A stretch of 64,000 bases of DNA from Paludifilum halophilum (GTDB taxonomy: Bacteria > Bacillota > Bacilli > Thermoactinomycetales > DSM-45169): the NCBI RefSeq assembly GCF_002245355.1, contig NZ_NOWF01000007.1, forward strand, positions 186,001-250,000, written 5' to 3'. A model generated the notes under the pieces. The model saw only the letters and a list, made by a program, of their open reading frames with translations. It did no database searches and had not been told where the DNA came from. The position numbers and the translations under genes are program-made. Positions 60,718 through 64,000 of this stretch are shown piece after piece (the stretch's first letter is position 1; every line of letters begins with the position of its first letter).

Positions 60718-62865
60718 ATGCGTTGTGACCAATGCAAACAAAACCCGGCTGAAATCCAACTCCGCCTGCAAGTGAACGGTCAGAAGCGTCACTTGCACCT
60801 GTGCCGGGATTGTTACCACCGAATCCAAAATGAGATGAAGTTTCCCGCAGGCTTCGGCGGCCCCTCGGATGACCTGTTCCATTCTTTGATGGGACCGCAG
60901 ATGGGCTTCGATCAAAGCCAATCCCACCCGCAACAAGGGTTCCAAAAGACGGATCAAGACGGTGCCCGCGGCGGGGGGCTTCTGGATCAACTCGGGAAAA
61001 ACGTCACCCACGCCGCCAATGCCGGCCTGGTCGACCCGGTAATCGGTCGTGACGGCGAAGTGGAACGGGTGATTGAAACCCTGAACCGCCGCAATAAGAA
61101 CAATCCCGTCCTGATCGGGGAACCCGGTGTCGGGAAAACGGCTATTGCGGAGGGGCTGGCGCTGAAGATCGCGGAAGGGGAGGTTCCGCACAAACTGAAG
61201 AATAAGCAGGTTTACCTGCTGGATATCTCCTCTCTCGTCGCCAATACCGGAATCCGCGGTCAGTTTGAAGAACGGATGAAGCAACTGATCGCCGAATTGC
61301 AAGAAAGGAAAAATGTGATCCTGTTCATCGATGAAGTTCACCAATTGGTGGGAGCCGGATCTGCGGAAGGATCCTCCGACGCCGGCAACATTCTGAAACC
61401 GGCCCTGGCCCGCGGCGAAATCCAAGTCATCGGTGCAACGACCCTAAAGGAATACCGCCGGATCGAAAAGGATGCCGCCCTGGAGCGCCGCTTCCAGCCG
61501 ATTATGGTGAATGAGCCCGCTGTGGAGGAAGCGGTTGGCATCCTGAAAGGATTGAAGAAAAACTATGAAGACTACCACCGGGTAACCTTCACGGATGATG
61601 CACTGCGCGCCTGTGTCACTCTCTCCCATCGTTATATCCAGGACCGCTTCTTGCCGGACAAAGCTATCGACCTGATGGACGAAGCCGGTTCCAAAGTCAA
61701 CCTGATCAGTGAGACGAGCGGTGAAACCAATCTCCGCAACCGACTGGAAGCGATCGCCGATGAGAAGGAGAAAGCGACACGCGAGGAAGACTACGAACGC
61801 GCGGCCCGTCTCCGGGATGAAGAGCAGAAACTGGAACAGCGGCTGGAGCAAGACGAAGAACAAAACCAGGCTGTCGTCGACGTGGAAATGATCCAACAAC
61901 TCGTTGAGAACAAGACCGGGATTCCGGTCCGTAAGCTGCAAAAGGATGAACAAGAGAAAATGAAGAACCTGGCGGACCGCTTGAACGCCCAGGTGATCGG
62001 ACAGGACGAGGGCGTCCGCAAAGTAGCCAAGGCGATCCGCCGCAACCGTGCCGGTTTGCGCAAGGGTACCCGTCCGATCGGCTCCTTCCTCTTCGTCGGC
62101 CCCACCGGCGTCGGGAAGACGGAGCTGGCCAAAACCCTGGCCCGAGAAATGTTTGGAGATGAAGAAGCCATGATTCGCTTCGATATGAGTGAATTCATGG
62201 AAAAACACACCGTTTCCAAACTGATCGGTTCCCCGCCGGGATACGTCGGCCATGAGGATGCCGGTCAGCTGACGGAACGCGTACGCCGCAAACCCTACAG
62301 TATCATCCTGTTGGACGAGATCGAGAAAGCGCACCCCGATGTGCAGCACCTGTTCCTGCAGATCATGGAGGACGGACGTCTTACCGACAGTCAAGGGCGG
62401 ACCGTCAGCTTCAAGGACACCGTCCTGATCATGACCAGTAACGCGGGTGTCGGTGTCCAAAAAGCCGCGATCGGCTTCGGAAACGACCAAGCGGAAGAAC
62501 GGACTCCGGACGTGGTCGACTCCCTCTCCGACTACTTCCGCCCTGAATTCCTGAACCGCGTCGACGGGATCATCCCCTTCCGTTCTCTGACGCAAGAAAG
62601 CCTGCTCAAGATCGTCGACCTGATGCTGGCTGACGTTCATGACGCTGTCGAAGAACAAGGGATGACCCTCACTGTCACCGACGCCGCCAAAGTCAAGCTG
62701 GTTGAACTCGGCTATGACCCCGCTTTCGGTGCCCGCCCTCTGCGCCGGGTGATCGAAGAGCAGGTGGAAGACGGCATCGCCGACTTGATGCTGGAAGAAG
62801 AAAGCATCGGAGCAATCACCGTCGATGTCCACGATCATGCCATCAGCGTAAACCGCGCCGAGTGA
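60718..62865 (+). CDS. clpE: ATP-dependent Clp protease ATP-binding subunit ClpE
   Basis: 715 aa from the ATG ([15 protein letters not shown]) behind AGGAGGGA. The N-terminal zinc finger (CDQCKQ and CRDCYH) distinguishes ClpE from ClpC. First AAA+ domain Walker [10 protein letters not shown], second [10 protein letters not shown], with a UVR-like coiled coil between ([19 protein letters not shown]). It unfolds proteins for ClpP. Transcription is controlled by CtsR at the promoter directly upstream. The gene stands alone and ends at a strong terminator. Confidence 0.95.
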   Translation: MRCDQCKQNPAEIQLRLQVNGQKRHLHLCRDCYHRIQNEMKFPAGFGGPSDDLFHSLMGPQMGFDQSQSHPQQGFQKTDQDGARGGGLLDQLGKNVTHAANAGLVDPVIGRDGEVERVIETLNRRNKNNPVLIGEPGVGKTAIAEGLALKIAEGEVPHKLKNKQVYLLDISSLVANTGIRGQFEERMKQLIAELQERKNVILFIDEVHQLVGAGSAEGSSDAGNILKPALARGEIQVIGATTLKEYRRIEKDAALERRFQPIMVNEPAVEEAVGILKGLKKNYEDYHRVTFTDDALRACVTLSHRYIQDRFLPDKAIDLMDEAGSKVNLISETSGETNLRNRLEAIADEKEKATREEDYERAARLRDEEQKLEQRLEQDEEQNQAVVDVEMIQQLVENKTGIPVRKLQKDEQEKMKNLADRLNAQVIGQDEGVRKVAKAIRRNRAGLRKGTRPIGSFLFVGPTGVGKTELAKTLAREMFGDEEAMIRFDMSEFMEKHTVSKLIGSPPGYVGHEDAGQLTERVRRKPYSIILLDEIEKAHPDVQHLFLQIMEDGRLTDSQGRTVSFKDTVLIMTSNAGVGVQKAAIGFGNDQAEERTPDVVDSLSDYFRPEFLNRVDGIIPFRSLTQESLLKIVDLMLADVHDAVEEQGMTLTVTDAAKVKLVELGYDPAFGARPLRRVIEEQVEDGIADLMLEEESIGAITVDVHDHAISVNRAE

Positions 62866-62876
62866 CAGAAACGGAT

Positions 62877-62913
62877 AAAACCCCGCCGGAATGTATTCCG
62901 GCGGGGTTTTTTT
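62877..62913. terminator. bidirectional terminator between clpE and subtilase genes
   Basis: AAAACCCCGCCGGAAT pairs with its complement around GT, followed by TTTTTTT. It separates convergent genes. Confidence 0.92.
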
Positions 62914-62949
62914 ATGGCGGCATGGAATGTCGTAGCAGTGGACGCGTTG

Positions 62950-64000
62950 TTACCGATTTGAGTGGACGTTCAGCATCTTTCTTCCGAGCTGTCCCCCCTC
63001 ATGCATCACCGCCCGGTACGCGTTGATCCGCTTGAAGGTTTGATCGGGGATGGGGTCCCCCGTCTCTTCGACAGCGGTGAGAATGTTGGAAGGGTTTCGC
63101 CCTTGGGAAGCCAGCAATGCGGCCAGCCCGGACACATGAGCCGCCGAGGTGGAGGAGCCGCTGAGGGACTGATACCCTCCGCCGATGTAGGTGGATGGAA
63201 TATCGACTCCGGGTGCGCCGGCATCCACCCAATCCCCCCGGGTGGAAAAGTTGGGAACACGGTCATTACGGTCCGTGGCGGCAACGGCAATCGCGTTGGT
63301 GTAGGAAGCGGGGTACTGCGGAGTGGTCGATCCGCTCCCACCGGCGGCGGCTACAATCACAGATTCCCGGTTCCAGGCGTAGTTCACGGCATCTTCCAGT
63401 ATGGAGGAGGATTGAGAGGAACCGAGGCTCAGATTGATCACATCAGCCCCTTGATCAGCGGCGTAGGTGATGCCGCTGGCCACATCGGACAGCGTACCGC
63501 TCCCGTTGTCATCCAACACCCGGACGGGGATGAGCTCGGCGTCGGGAGCCATGGAAGCGATCCCGATCCCATTATCGGTGACAGCGGCGGCGATGCCCGC
63601 CATATGAGTTCCGTGTCCGTTCCCGTCCTCCGGAGTCGTGTCATCCTCCACAAAATCGTATCCCGGTGCGATTTTCCCCGCCAAATCCGGATGATTCAAT
63701 TCCACACCGGTATCCACAATGGCGATCCGGGTTCCCTGTCCCCGGGTCACATTCCAGGCGGAGGGAGCCTTCACCCGTTCCAGATTCCACTGATCGGAAA
63801 AGAGAGAGTCATTCGGAGTCCCCTCCGCGTGGAACCGATCGTTGGGTTCGACATTTTCCACCATGGGATGTTGACGATATTGACGAACCGCCTCGGAAAC
63901 GGATCGATCCGTGACTCGAACCACCTCAAACCCGAGTTGCGGGTTCCGAGAGAGAACCCGGGCGTTTTGCTCTTGGTGCAACATCGCTTTTTGGGACATT
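62950..64000 (-). CDS. S8 family (thermitase-like) serine protease, partial, with altered oxyanion site
   Basis: About 349 residues visible; the frame is open to the window edge and the signal peptide is missing, so the 5' end lies outside. An I9-type propeptide tail (EVVRVTDRSVSEAVRQYR) precedes the catalytic domain. The triad is Asp (AIVDTGVE), His (GNGHGTHMAG) and Ser (SGSSTSAAHVSG). The oxyanion Asn found in AAAGN motifs is Gly here (AAAGGSGS), and the usual GTSMATPH is GSSTSAAH. Activity may therefore be weakened or changed. Confidence 0.88.
   Translation of the reverse strand, partial: MSQKAMLHQEQNARVLSRNPQLGFEVVRVTDRSVSEAVRQYRQHPMVENVEPNDRFHAEGTPNDSLFSDQWNLERVKAPSAWNVTRGQGTRIAIVDTGVELNHPDLAGKIAPGYDFVEDDTTPEDGNGHGTHMAGIAAAVTDNGIGIASMAPDAELIPVRVLDDNGSGTLSDVASGITYAADQGADVINLSLGSSQSSSILEDAVNYAWNRESVIVAAAGGSGSTTPQYPASYTNAIAVAATDRNDRVPNFSTRGDWVDAGAPGVDIPSTYIGGGYQSLSGSSTSAAHVSGLAALLASQGRNPSNILTAVEETGDPIPDQTFKRINAYRAVMHEGGQLGRKMLNVHSNR

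Noticed and set aside
61444..62838. A 464-codon minus-strand frame opposite clpE
   Set aside because: Antisense shadow of a well-conserved AAA+ gene.

Overview
The window looks like a chromosomal segment of an endospore-forming Bacillales bacterium, most likely in or near the Thermoactinomycetaceae. That placement is an inference. It rests on moderate G+C, strong AGGAGG-type ribosome binding sites, and many Bacillus spore-genus genes: CotS/YutH-like and CotF-like coat proteins, a YhcN/YlaJ lipoprotein, YunB, DUF3055, YutD, ClpE with CtsR boxes, and the BpsA/BpsB alkylpyrone pair. Genes known from the compact yutH-yutG-yutF-yutE-yutD-yutC-lipA-lytH-yunB cluster of Bacillus subtilis occur here in the same order. 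They are spread from about 14 to 46.6 kb with unrelated genes between them.

Layout. 1-6.3 kb: end of a flavin amine oxidase, a secreted sphingomyelinase C, sfsA, an AT-rich insert bounded by a 100-bp duplication of the sfsA 5' end, a YfhP-like membrane protein and a MOSC protein. 6.3-15 kb: an FMN reductase/Rieske-fusion operon, a TrhA-type membrane protein, an NCS2 permease, a GAF-histidine kinase/NarL-type regulator pair and a CotS-family protein. 15-31 kb: LysR and SDR genes, the yut-like genes, coat proteins, an acyltransferase, a MerR/RacA-like protein, lipA, a frameshifted NhaC and a LytH-like peptidase. 31-37.7 kb: XRE-cupin regulator with azlCD, two NSS transporters each with an overlooked 35-37 aa MetS-like subunit, a glutaredoxin, a TnpB remnant and an MBL hydrolase. 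37.9-46.6 kb: an SLC13 transporter, a complete five-gene peptide ABC transporter and yunB. 47-51 kb: a double-length ThyX-like protein and a feoA/split-feoB operon behind a recognisable promoter and operator. 51-53 kb: an AT-rich region of small, broken and unrecognised genes. 53-64 kb: M28 peptidase, bpsAB, an acetyltransferase, a CstA/CC-tail protein/ArsA-like ATPase operon led by a 43-aa double-CxxC protein, CtsR-controlled clpE, and part of a subtilase.

The most system-like groups for follow-up are the CstA/CC-tail/ArsA-like operon, the FMN reductase plus Rieske-helical fusion, the NSS microprotein pairs, the tandem ThyX-like protein, and the small insert in front of sfsA with a secreted protein and a 34-aa membrane peptide. 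Mobile DNA is limited to a frameshifted TnpB remnant and three related palindromic repeats. No rRNA, tRNA or CRISPR array was recognised. All positions were read by eye, and no database search was run.
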